Positions 54,092-64,000 of a stretch of 64,000 nucleotides of DNA are shown here, piece after piece. The notes under the pieces are model-generated. The model was not told where the DNA came from and made no database searches. It worked only from the letters and a program-made list of their open reading frames with translations. Numbering within the stretch: position 1 is the stretch's first letter; every line of letters starts with the position of its first letter. Both the position numbers and the translations under genes were made by a program. This DNA comes from Calliopum simillimum (Eukaryota; Arthropoda; Insecta; Diptera; Lauxaniidae), in contig OX638370.1 of the NCBI GenBank assembly GCA_951812925.1, positions 97,912,897-97,976,896 on the forward strand, read 5' to 3'.

Positions 54092-54501
54092 ACTCTTGCA
54101 AAAAAATATTCTACGAACAATTTTATTAGAGATCCTTACAGACGATATATCGTATGGCTCATTTCGAGCATTTTTGAGATCGTAGTAAAATAAAAACCGC
54201 AACAAGCCGAGATTTTATATAAATCAGCCTTGCACCACTTTTAAATGACATTCAAAAATATTGAAAAACATCTCTCCATTTTTTGATACCTTATTTCAGA
54301 TTTTTTCGGCGAAGTTGTGGATATTCAAGAAAGTTTTTGTTTTGCATCAGTCTATTACTTCTTCTGGGTTTTGTAAAAAATGTTCTTTTAGAAAAGATTA
54401 TGATGCAAATCTATTTTTAGAACTTAAAATTTGTTTTAATTGTTGGTCCTTTTTGAGCACCTGCGCCTGTGCTATGCTTTGAACATTAAGTGTAGTACAT
54501 A

Positions 54502-54574
54502 GCCTCGATGGCGCAGTCGGCAGCGCGTCAGTCTCATAATCTGAAGGTCGTGAGTTCGACCCTCACTCGGGGCA
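54502..54574 (+). tRNA. tRNA-Met (CAT anticodon), elongator type
   Basis: 73 nt cloverleaf. Acceptor GCCTCGA pairs with TCGGGGC (one G-U), discriminator A. D stem GCGC/GCGC, anticodon loop CTCATAA with CAT, T arm GTGAG-TTCGACC-CTCAC perfectly paired. B box GGTCGTGAGTTCGACCC region intact. A T-rich Pol III terminator (ATTTTTTTA) follows at once. No CCA is encoded, as normal for a eukaryote. The body resembles elongator rather than initiator tRNA-Met. Confidence 0.92.
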
Positions 54575-55317
54575 TAATTTTTTTATATTTTTTTTTTGTT
54601 TTTTAATTTTTTTAATACTTAACATTTAGTTATTTTTTATTAAAAATATGAAGAAATGATTATATTTTTTAACAAATTGATAATTTTTCTTTTAATTTTT
54701 TATTTTTTTTTTGAAATTGCTGTGTGTATTTTTTTTGTAAATATTTTTTTAAATTTAAATTTTCAGAAATTCTTATTGCAATGATTTTAAAATTCATTAA
54801 AAAATCACAAATTTTTTCAGGGGGAGGGGGGGTGCACTCATTCAATGCTGACGACTTTTCATCTAATTTGAAGGTACTTATAATTTGTTCCTTTCAACGA
54901 AATTTTATCAAAATGTACAATATTATAAATTTTTTGAGATATAACATTTAACGTATTTCACATGTATGGGAGGTACCACGCCCACTGGTGAGATTTTGCT
55001 CGTAAGTGTTTTACGCTCTTTGTCCCTCTCGCGAAAATGTATTGAAGCTACTGCAATCCTTGGTAACCGATGCGTTGAACTTCCAAGTGTAATCACATCA
55101 TTAGTTTTACTGTATTTTATTTACAAGCACGTTAGACCTCTACACCATTGACCAATGTGATGAAGAGGTATAATATTTGTATATTAAGAATATTTTAAAA
55201 CAGAAATGTCACTATTTTTTTGTCCGCTTCCTTACAAAAATCATTTTGTATTCAATTTCAATTCAATTCAATTCAATTAAAAAAAAAAAAAAAAATACAT
55301 GAAAAGTTAAGATCAAC
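54575..55317. other. non-coding spacer
   Basis: Very T-rich to 54760, then AT-rich. A possible A-box-like TGGTGTAGAGGTCTAACG lies on the minus strand near 55125-55145 without a good B box. Confidence 0.35.
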
Positions 55318-56266
55318 AATAACTAGTAAGGGTGTAAAATTTGGCCTGGCCAAACATTAAATACCCTACACTGCAGTATTTTTAAAATTTTGCTCATATG
55401 GGAGTTGCTACGCCCTCTTGTCCGAGGTCACCCAGTTTTTGTTCAGCGCTTGCATTTATAGTTTTTAGTGTCTGAGTGAAAAACTTTTTCAGTAAAGCGT
55501 TTTGAAGCTTTTGCTTATATAGGAGGTGCCACGCCCTCTTGACCGAGTTCGTCTAGTTTTAGCTTAGAGCGTGCATTTATAGTATTTAGTATTTGAGTGA
55601 AGCTTGGTTCGATTATCTCAAGAAACTGTTTCAGTATAGCATTTTGAAACTTTTGCTTATGTGGGAGGTACCACGCCCCCTTGTCCGATTTCACCCAATT
55701 TTTGTTGAGAGCTTTCATTTATGATTCTTAGTGTCTGAGTCAAATTTGATTCGAATATTTCAAAAAACGCTTTCAGTATAGCGTTTTTAAGCATTTGCTT
55801 ATATGGGAGGTGCCACGCCCTCTTGTCCGAATTCGCTTAGTTTTTCCTCAGAGCTTGCGCTTACAATTTTTAATATTAATGCGTATTTTGGTTGCATTGT
55901 CGTGAAAAATACTCCTAAAATTGCATTTTGAATATATTTTTTGTATGGGCGGTAGGCGTGTCCGTTGACCGATTTCGCTCATTTTCAATCCCCCGAGCTA
56001 ACTTTGGTGACGAAGGCAGTGTACCAAGTTTCATTGAATTATCTTTCTCAGTTTTCCCAAAAAGTGTATTTCAACACACAGCCAGCCACCCAGCCAGCCA
56101 GCCAGCCAGCCACCCAGCCAGCCAGCCAGACAGACGGACATGGCTATATCGACTCAGGAGGTGACGCTGATCAAGAATATATATACTTTTCTATATCTGC
56201 CACGCCTCCTTCTCTGCGTTACAAACGGAAGGACAAAGTGAATATACCCTGGGTGTAGGGTATAAA
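55318..56266 (-). mobile_element. longest copy of the ATACCCTACACCC repeat
   Basis: Reverse orientation of 48028-48703. It starts (in + reading) AACTAGTAAGGGTG and ends TGGGTGTAGGGTATA. It has four or five internal units of about 125 bp (TTGCTTATATGGGAGGTGCC, AGCGTTTTGAAGC) and a CCAGCCAGCCAGCC tract. Copy-number variation of the central units among copies fits Helentron-derived elements. Confidence 0.65.
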
Positions 56267-56299
56267 AAAATAAAATAATATAAAAAAGTAAAAAAAAAA

Positions 56300-56372
56300 C
56301 ATCCCTGCGGCGGGAGTCGAACCCGGCAAACTTGAGTAACGTGTGTGCAAAACAACTCACACGACATTCGAA
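56300..56372 (-). repeat. tRNA-like module
   Basis: Minus strand GCCGGGTTCGACTCCCGC is a perfect B box/T arm. A weak A box TCGTGTGAGTTG lies upstream and a T run follows. The acceptor does not pair. Confidence 0.45.
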
Positions 56373-56510
56373 GATTAGCGTATTTAGATTTGTATGGAAA
56401 AAATATTTTTTTAAGGTGCATACCTTGAGATTTTATTTGAAGCAAATATCTTCAATTTTACTAAGCGTTCAGTGTCTACAATTCAATTCTCTGAAGTATT
56501 CGCTAGAATA

Positions 56511-56625
56511 CATTTTTTGACACTTATAAAACAAGAAAGTGTACTTCAGTGTCATAATGAAATCAGTATACAGTAAAGATTTAAATCTTGCATTTTTTGG
56601 ATCAAATACTTCAGTTCAATAATAA
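56511..56625 (-). repeat. diverged fragment of the hAT-like MITE
   Basis: AATGAAATCAGTATAC, TGACACTTATAAAACAAGA and TTTTTTGGATCAAATACTTC match, inverted, the inner part of 7097-7717 near 7170-7270. The ends are missing. Confidence 0.65.
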
Positions 56626-56639
56626 AAAAAAAAGATTTT

Positions 56640-57159
56640 TTGGTGAAAGTCAAGGATGAGTATGGGAGCTGATTGGGGTGTTGAGTGGAGTAGAAATATT
56701 TCGAAGAAAGTTTGGACTGATACCTGCTTAGATTTGATAAAACGTTGCAAAATGAAAGAAATGTATGAAATTTGGCTTAGAATTGAAGACAGTACTAGAC
56801 TATATAAAGATCTGGATCAAGGGGGAGAAATATTTTAAAGAAGTAAGTAGTTGAGCGCTATATGGTTTCGTGGATTTTTAAATTAAGAAGCGGACTTATT
56901 GAGCTAAATGGCAAACGTCACCTTGTAAGGAGATGTAACTTATATTCAATGTTTAATATGAAGTAAATAGAAGATATTAAACATTTCGTTGGGCGCTGTC
57001 CAGCAATCAAAGAATTCAGACATAGGTACATAAAATGTACCATTATGGAAGAGATAGAAATTTTGAATGCTTCAAATGGACATGTGGGCTGGAACAATTT
57101 GGTCAAATAAACATTAAAAGCTTTAAGTCACAGAAATATTTTGATTTAAATTTCGAATT
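56640..57159. other. unassigned, less AT-rich stretch
   Basis: Short frames at 56656-56838 (+) and 56918-57106 (-) lack recognisable motifs. LIKRCKMKEMYEIWLR has a protein-like look, but nothing supports a gene. Possibly a decayed mobile element. Confidence 0.3.
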
Positions 57160-57587
57160 AAATTGTAATCAAAATTTTTTTATTTGAAAGATCAATACAT
57201 GGCATTAACATTTGAAATGATTTCGGGCATATGGGCACCGCAGCTGTTCTTGACGAAGCATGTTCTGGACGTCCAATTTTGGGCCACTTTTTTAAGCACT
57301 GCTGGCCGTTTAACACGAACAATGCTGGCCTCCAAGACGTCAATTGTTGCTGGTTTAAGAGTTGTCAAATCGCACGACCTTGGTGGCCAATTGACAGGTG
57401 CATTTCTCGAAATCAACTTAAATTTGGCTATCTTCGTAGCGTTGTTCAAGCGTTAGTCTATTCATGATGATTTTCCAAAGTATACTGAAACAAAAAAAAA
57501 AAAAAAATAAAAAATTTTCATCAAAATTCAATTTTTTGTATTATTTTTTACAATTTCAAGTTCTATCGGGCTTGAAAAAACACCCTT
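57160..57587 (-). mobile_element. internally deleted DD41D mariner relative
   Basis: The minus strand keeps the start (MNRLT-like MNRLTLEQRYED at about 57465), then jumps to the C-terminal region SRNAPVNWPPRSCDLTTL and KKVAQNWTSR, ending GAHMPEII. Roughly 250 codons are missing, including the second Asp and the DYF motif. The right end AACACCCTT|TA is kept; the left end is not seen. Confidence 0.75.
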
Positions 57588-59451
57588 TATTTTAAAGTTT
57601 TCATTAAATGACGTTTAGAAGGGAAATTATTTTTAATTGTACCTTTAAACTTTTTTAAAGTAAAGCATTGCAAAAATATGGTTTTTACTGGTTTACATAA
57701 TTAATTTTGGTTTCCCTGGAACGTCACCTTTCAGGAGCGCATTACCATGACCACATACGATGCGAAAAGATCGTAATATTAATCAATTAAATCGAATTCA
57801 AACGGTTAAATGATTCCTTTGTCACAGTTAGTGGGTGAGTCAGACATGCACACCCAGTTATTGTTGTTGTTGTTGCTGTTGTTGTTGTTAAAGTTACAAT
57901 AAACAAGAACAAGAATTACAACAAACAAAACTTGTTGGCCTACTTTTGAGCCTTTGACAGCAAAAACAAAAACATCACATTAAAATCACAAATTTTAAAA
58001 ATAAAACTTGAGATTTGAGAGTTTTTTTTTCAAGGAATTGTCAGCAACAACAAAAATAACAAAAAAAAAAAAAAAAACTTTTACAACACCACATAAAAAA
58101 AAGACGGCTCATGCATAAACAACTTGGCTTAGTTTTTTTATTTTTTGGTTTTTTCAAAAAAGTTGCTGAACCAAAACAAGCCATAAAAATCGGCGGCAAC
58201 AACATACACATATCTGTATGTATGCATATATATGTACCTGCATAGTATCATCAACTGCAGAGTAACAATTTTTCTAAAAATAAATTTTAGCAGAAAATAA
58301 AATAAAAAGCGTGCAAACAAACAAACAACAACAACAACAATAAAAAAATGCATGCAATGCAATATCAACAGCAACTGCAACAAAACTGCAACAGCAGCAG
58401 CAAAAGCTGCGCTTAGCAACAGTTAATTAAAAAATAAAAAAATGCATGTTGTTGGCTTTGTTTTTGTTTCTTTTGCTTGCAATGCTTTCATAATTTGCCA
58501 TAATGACGACAACACAGCAGCAGCAGCAACACCATTGTCGTCGTCTTCGTCTTTAGCACATGCCGCAAAAAGTTTAAAGCCCGGAGCCGGTTTTGTTGAC
58601 TCTTAACCATTTTTGTTGCTTTACTTCTTCAGCTGCTGCTGCTGCTTCGAGCCAAAGTTGCAGATCTTGGCTTGGATTCATGTTACAGCAGCTGCTGCTG
58701 TTGCCGTTGTTGCTGTTGTTTGTGTTTCTAAAAATAAATCGTTAAATCAACAATTTTCGCAAATAATTTTTGCTGTTGTTGTTGTAATTATTGTTATTGC
58801 AGTTTTATGCGTTCAAAAAGTAAAAACATAAATAAACTCAAAAATTTAAAATGGGCAAACTGCCGTCTGCATCTCACTGTAATATGGAGTATTTAAGCAA
58901 AAGCAACTTTGAAGAATTCCTGAATGGATCTTTTTCGAAATTAATTAAATTTGAAACTTTTTGAAATTCATATTATGTTGGAAGGTTTTGCCGAAAAAAT
59001 TCTGAAATGCCATTATTTTTTCTGATGCACTTTAGTCTCTTTCACTCGAAAATCACAAAAAAAAAAAAAAAAATGTTATGTTTAAGTTTTCGAGATATGA
59101 ATTTTTGAAATTTTTGGTAGTTTTTTTCGAGGGTGGGACCACTTTCTAAGTCATATCTCAAGCCGTAAGGGCCTGATTTGGTCGTGTCAAATATTAAACT
59201 AAAGGTGATTTAATCACCTTTAAGCGCTGCATACATTATTTTCCAAACGGTATATTGATTTAAATGTAATGGGCCAAAAAATTTGAGAAAATTCGGTATT
59301 TTTGGTCAAAACAAAAATTGAGAATTCACTCAAAAAATGCGCAGAAAAACTATGAAAATTTTGGAAGAACTTTGGGCAAGAATTCAGAAGCATGGCATTC
59401 CAGTTCAAAGAGCAGATGCCAAAAACTTATGGAAGGCTTGCCTAGTACGTA
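57588..59451. other. CAN/GTT-rich non-coding stretch
   Basis: Between 57850 and 58830 there are repeated GTTGTTGTTGCTG, CAACAACAACAA and GCAGCAGCAGC runs on both strands, common in fly regulatory and UTR DNA. No reading frame looks like a protein. From 58830 to 59451 nothing is recognised. Confidence 0.4.
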
Positions 59452-60642
59452 GGGCCTAACAAAAGTTCGCTTAGTAGGTCTCATGTTATAAATTTTTAGT
59501 AAATCAAAAAATTGCGTACTATTTGTTATAGTCTTACGACATTTCATTTCAATTTTCAGAAAGATCGGTTAAAATGGAGAGAAGAAAACGTAAGATTCGA
59601 GAAACAATGTCTGCAGATATTTCAGTGCCAACGCAACAAGAGATTTGGTTTGCTTTTTTTTTTTGGATTTCGACATAAACTCAAGCCTGTGGAAACATTT
59701 AGTGAATGCTAAATAGCATTTGTAGCTAATGCGCCATCCCTCGTGACTACTTCAAAGTGGTTCCGAAGATTCCAGACAGGTAATTTTTCTGTGGAGGACG
59801 AGCCTCGAGAAAGCCGCCCAAAATCTTCGACTAATTATGCAAGTGTAGCGCTGGTGAAGTCTATAATTGACGAAGATCCCAGATTGACCCAGAAAATCAT
59901 TGCTGACGAACTGGGCTTGAATGCCATGGCTGTATCGCGAAAATTAAAAAATTTTGCTAAGTATTTTCTTTAAAAAAACAAAAACGGAGAGTCTAACACT
60001 TTCAAGAACAAATGATGAAGCATGATTTTAGTAGTAATTTTAGAAGAACAATCCATGGTATGGAGCCCAGAAGGTGCAAGTTTACCTGTTAAAGTAAAGC
60101 AAAAAAAAAGTCAGCAACAAAAGTAATGATGTCAGTTTACTTCACCAGAGAGAAAATTGTAGCTGCTATTCGTTTGGAAAAAGGTCAGACGGTTACTGCT
60201 AAATGATATAAAGAAACCTGTTTACCAGAAGTTTTCCAAAATTTTTTGGGAAAACGACAAAAAAGGAGCTACGCCACTACTTTCTACATCACGATAATGC
60301 GCCAGCGCACACTGCTGAAAAAACGACCGATTTTATTGCGCTTTCAGGCATCGAAGAAATTCGTCCAGCACCTTATTGCCCAGGTCTAGCGCCTTGTGAC
60401 TTCTGGATGTTTCCAAAAATAAGAAAAATTTGAGGGAGAGAGTCTTCAACAGCAATGAGGAGATAATAAATGCGGTTAATGATGAAGTTGTAAAACTGCA
60501 AAAAGCCGATTTTGAAGACTGTTTTTCAAGATGGATGGCGATTAAGTTGAAAATATGCAAATAGATGAAGAATAAAGCTATAAATTTAAAAAATCTTTAA
60601 TCCAGTTTTTTCAATTCTACTAAGCGAACTTTTGTTAGGCCC
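59452..60642 (+). mobile_element. DD34D mariner relic (1.19 kb)
   Basis: The inverted ends GGGCCTAACAAAAGTTCGC... (59452) and ...GCGAACTTTTGTTAGGCCC (60642) agree over about 26 bases. TA precedes the left end; the right TA is lost. A decayed transposase lies between. Confidence 0.85.
59743..60570 (+). pseudogene. mariner transposase, frameshifted
   Basis: Pieces in order: WFRRFQTGNFSVEDEPRESR (first HTH end and linker), DEDPRLTQKIIADELGL then NAMAVSRKLK (second HTH), a middle segment with EKGQTVTAK, HHDNAPAHTAEKTTDF and LAPCDFWMFPK, then EEIINAVNDEVVKLQKADF. Second and third Asp are 34 apart (mariner DD34D). The first Asp region reads EEQSMVW and seems to have lost its Asp. Several stops and frameshifts break it, for example TGA after MFPKIRKI. 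Confidence 0.85.
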
Positions 60643-60936
60643 CTCTTAGATGTCGGAAAACAATCAAAAATCGTGGCCGCGCTACAAAATACTAACGTTA
60701 TAAGTAATTACAAGTTGTTTTAAGCATGTTATTCAATATGGTTGCTTTCCTTTTTTACAGGACTTCACAAGTGTGCTATTTCTTTTTCCAGGTGTTTCTG
60801 CATCTTCAAACGCTTAAATGGCCTTAACAGAGCTAAATGAAGGAAAATGTTTGAAATTTGTGGCTTATTTAGACCTATTAATTTATTATAAATTTTTTAC
60901 TTCAATAATCCAAACATATTCATTCGACATAGGTAA
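60643..60936. other. short non-coding spacer
   Basis: Nothing recognised. Confidence 0.3.
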
Positions 60937-61823
60937 GGTAAGGGAGGGAAATATGGACCACCCATCTTTCTTTTTTAAATATAACCCAAAATACATAAAA
61001 CAAAACAGTTAATTTTATGTCATCCAGTAAAGGAAACAATTTACCTTTATTCTGATTCACTTTTAGATAAATATCTCATCAGGATAAAGAAAAAAAATTA
61101 AAAAACTGAACATACTCAAAATTAAGACAAAAAAAAAGTGTAGTGTAATATGGACCATATAGTCCATTTGGTACAGAAGTTGCATATAAAAATGTCACTT
61201 CCACATTCGGTACATTTTTCATGACTCCAAGAACGTCAGATTACACATTCAACCCAAAATTCGCCACGTCGTTCTTCGGAGTAAAGAGTGTTACATTATA
61301 TGAATTTTTTATCATGTTTTTCCTTTGTAGTTAATGAATTACATATAGTGACCATCAGACTCGTCATGAAAACTGCAACTAAGTACATTCCCCATGTGGA
61401 AAAGATGATAAATACATTTGTTTTTGAGGCTTTTTTCTTTGGTGGTCCATATTACCCACAGCACGTTTATTGAAATAAATGGTTTTTTATCAAAAACTCT
61501 TTTGGTTAATGAACTTATTTGTGCTAATAAATTATAAATGGTATTCACTGACCTTATATAATTAACCGTTTATTTAAAAACGCGATGTCTTTAAAGTGAA
61601 ATAATGAAATATACTCGCTAGAAAAAAATTATCACTGATCTGTTTTTTAGAAAAATCAACTTTACAGAAACATGCGACTTCACCGAACGCTAAGATCGCC
61701 CTATTATAAGCTTTAGGTATTAGCGTTAAGTTTGAACATGAATAACGGTAAATCCTATGTATGCAGTGGGAAATAACCGTGTGGTCCATATTACCCACGT
61801 AGTCCATATTTCCCTCCCTTACC
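60937..61823. mobile_element. 887 bp TIR element
   Basis: GGTAAGGGAGGGAAATATGG at the left and CCATATTTCCCTCCCTTACC at the right are perfect inverted ends. TGGTCCATATTACCC-type motifs repeat inside. No target duplication is clear and no transposase is present. Confidence 0.75.
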
Positions 61824-61886
61824 CTACTAAATAAAATACATTTTTTGTTAAATAAACTCAATCGTGCTTTTTCTTTTTCCATAGCT

Positions 61887-61971
61887 GTATATACTTTTCT
61901 ATATCTGCCACGCCTCCTTCTCTGCGTTACAAACAAAAAGACAAAGTGAATATACCCTGAGTGTAGGTTAT
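61887..61971 (-). repeat. short end fragment of the ATACCCTACACCC repeat
   Basis: Only the ATACCCTACACCC end is kept, in reverse orientation (TATCTGCCACGCCTCC ... GAGTGTAGGTTATA). Confidence 0.75.
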
Positions 61972-62422
61972 AAAAAAAAAACACATATTCATATGGATTC
62001 TGCGGGGAAGAAGCTGTGACTCCTAAACCCAGCACAAAGCAATGTTCTGCGCTCTTACATAGCTGATGAAAAATTAATGCCATAATCGAAAGTTCATGTC
62101 GATTTAACACTCGCGCTAATTTTACTAATTATAATATTTGAAAATGTCATTAGCATAGTTCGGTTAAAGTTAATAAACATCATAAATGAAGTTAATTTAG
62201 ACGGCAGCACAAATTGAGTAAACCTAAATATAGGCATGTTCACAAATAATAAAATCAATAAAAATAAAAGAAATGTTCCACTTTAAAGCAAAATAAAATA
62301 TGAATGTAAAAATATAAGCAATATTTCGTCACTCAATCAATAGCAGTATTATTATATTGAAATAAATTTTTAAATTATAATTGAACATTTTGGGGTCATA
62401 ACTTTTCGATTCTGTTAATGTC
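61972..62422. other. non-coding spacer
   Basis: Nothing recognised. Confidence 0.35.
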
Positions 62423-62426
62423 TTAA

Positions 62427-63139
62427 GGGGGGCTTCTCATGTAACACGTCAAAAAGTAGTTGTTTTTCGGGATTTTTTTTCACTCGGAAAATAAAAACAC
62501 ACACAAATAATTTTTTGCATTTATTTAAGAACTTGTTTGAACTATAAAAAAAGCATTTTTTCAAAAACTAAAATGACAAAATGGCGGTCGCGTGTGGCGT
62601 GACGCGGCTGACGGATTTATCGCGGTACATTGTGGAGCCCAAAGTTTTTATCTGAAACATAAAACAAAATTTTTTTATTATTCAGCAGGGTTCCCCTGAG
62701 TGCATGAATGTCTGCAACTCCAAAAAATTCGATTCTACAATATTGAAATCACGTCTTGAAAAAAAAGTGCTATTTTTTCGTAATTTTTTGTCGCTAAATG
62801 GGGCTAAAAAGTGTATAAAATAACTTTTTTTTCACAATTTCAGACATTCATGCACTCGCTCAATTTATAATCTGCAAAACACTTTTTAGAAATCAAAAAT
62901 CGGTTAAGCAGTTTTTTCGCAATCGTGTACCGCGATTTTAAAACCATAGTTTTGAGAAAAAACGATTTAAAGTTTAAGTTCACACACAAAGCGCGCCCGA
63001 GCGCGCTAGTTCAATCAATCATATTTTCCATAATATTTAGAGTTGAGTCATAAAACTTTGGGAATATACTCCCAAGACGTTATCTATCAACCTATGAAAA
63101 AAAATCGATTTTTTGAAAATTTTACATAAGAAGTCCCCC
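62427..63139. mobile_element. TTAA-flanked TIR element (713 bp)
   Basis: TTAA at 62423-62426 and 63140-63143 flank the ends GGGGGGCTTCTCATGTAA and TTACATAAGAAGTCCCCC. The interior has no transposase; GCGCGCCCGAGCGCGC near 62990 is a GC palindrome-like island. It shares the TTAA-GGGG end pattern with 44479-45227. Confidence 0.75.
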
Positions 63140-63143
63140 TTAA

Positions 63144-63792
63144 ACTTTCTGTATGTTCGACGGTTTTTTCAGCTTTATAAACATTTTTTCGTTGTTGTTA
63201 AAAATATTTTTTTTTGCATTTTACGATTTCAATATCTTTCGACATTTCCCACTAATAAAATTTTTTCCGACAACCTACGAAAATTTTGCAAAATTGATAC
63301 CTATGATTTTTATTTTTAAGTCAGTTTTTATTACAAAAAATAATTCTAAGAAGTTAAAAGTCAAAACTCATACAGATCGGTGCATTAAGATATATTTTTA
63401 TCCAAATAGGTATACTAACTACATTATTTTATCTTAAAAACAAAAATATTCAACGCTCTCTGAGCGCATATACAAAATGAGAGCTCCAAAGAGAAATATG
63501 AAAAGAGCGGCTTCAAAATATACTCGCTCTTATGCTGTTATACTTCTCATCTCATATACTACTACTACTGTTGTTTTAATGTGCTCTGCCAGTGATGCCA
63601 GATTTTCCTTCAAAAAAGAAAAATTTAAATTATGTGCCACAGCTCAGCGAGGAAATCAAATAATCGAGAAAACCATGGAGAAAAATAAAAGCTATCGAAA
63701 ACGGCCACATTACGATAACGGGTCACTTGTATGATTCTATAAATTGACCAGAAACTGACCAAAGCCAATTGTAAAGGTATCGCTAAGCATAT
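63144..63792. other. non-coding spacer
   Basis: A frame of 85 codons at 63477-63734 is Lys/Arg/Ser-rich and has no recognisable motif. I do not call it a gene. Confidence 0.35.
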
Positions 63793-64000
63793 TTATACCC
63801 TACACCCAGGATACATTCACTTTGTACTTCCGTTTGTAACGCAGAGAAGAAGGCGTAGCAGATATAGAAAAGTATATATATTCTTGATCAGCGTCACCTC
63901 CTGAGTCGATATAGCCATGTCCGTCTATCTGGCTGGTTGGGTGGCTTGCTGGCTGTGTGTGGAAAATATTTTTTGGAATAACTGAGCAAGGTAATTCAAT
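63793..64000 (+). mobile_element. ATACCCTACACCC repeat, cut by the window end
   Basis: Starts TTATACCCTACACCC and continues with the same GGAGGTGACGCTGATCA-type and GGCTGGTTGGGTGGC tracts as 48028-48703. The rest lies outside the window. Confidence 0.8.

Noticed and set aside
57184..57467. Plus-strand ORFs of 78-90 codons
   Set aside because: Antisense to the deleted mariner copy.
63477..63734. 85-codon ORF
   Set aside because: No recognised motif, no splice context and basic low-complexity composition.

Overview
The window reads as nuclear DNA of a higher fly (cyclorrhaphan Diptera). It is AT-rich, has short 50-90 bp introns beside one TE-filled intron, poly-glutamine tracts, CAN/GTT microsatellites, and two insect chemoreceptor families. 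A DD41D 'rosa'-type mariner and the general repeat style would fit a tephritid fruit fly, but that placement is inference.

Layout. 1-8400: non-coding, with a tiny TTAA element, a minisatellite-bearing repeat, a large inverted repeat, a TIR element holding tRNA-like modules, and a 621 bp MITE. 8422-29477: seven tandem, same-strand (-), single-exon divergent ionotropic receptor (IR) genes of 603-608 codons. Each has a conserved octamer/homeodomain-like block 90-125 bp upstream of its ATG and an AATAAA that overlaps or touches the stop codon. The spacers hold a 1.65 kb inverted-repeat element (between copies 3 and 4) and a 39 bp satellite (between copies 6 and 7). 31735-35496 (+): a large Q-rich, probably secreted protein gene with at least three visible exons and a missing 5' exon. 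42574-48891 (+): a gustatory receptor (GR) gene in four exons, whose last phase-0 intron of 4.8 kb is filled by at least four mobile elements plus a split 19 bp satellite. 49000-64000: no confident protein gene. It carries one intact-looking tRNA-Met(CAT), a truncated tRNA-Met copy, relics of Tc1, mariner and a non-LTR retrotransposon, several TIR elements and a CAN-rich stretch.

Functionally, the IR array and the GR are membrane chemoreceptors. The array looks like a recent, still homogenising expansion: copy 3 is a mosaic (5' half like copy 2, 3' end like copy 1), and the 5' flank of copy 1 resembles that of copy 5. The strongest little-described signals are the shared promoter block, the shared stop/poly(A) architecture, the tRNA-like modules inside TIR-bounded elements, and small TTAA-flanked elements. 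Exon joins and element borders were read by eye. No database search was possible.
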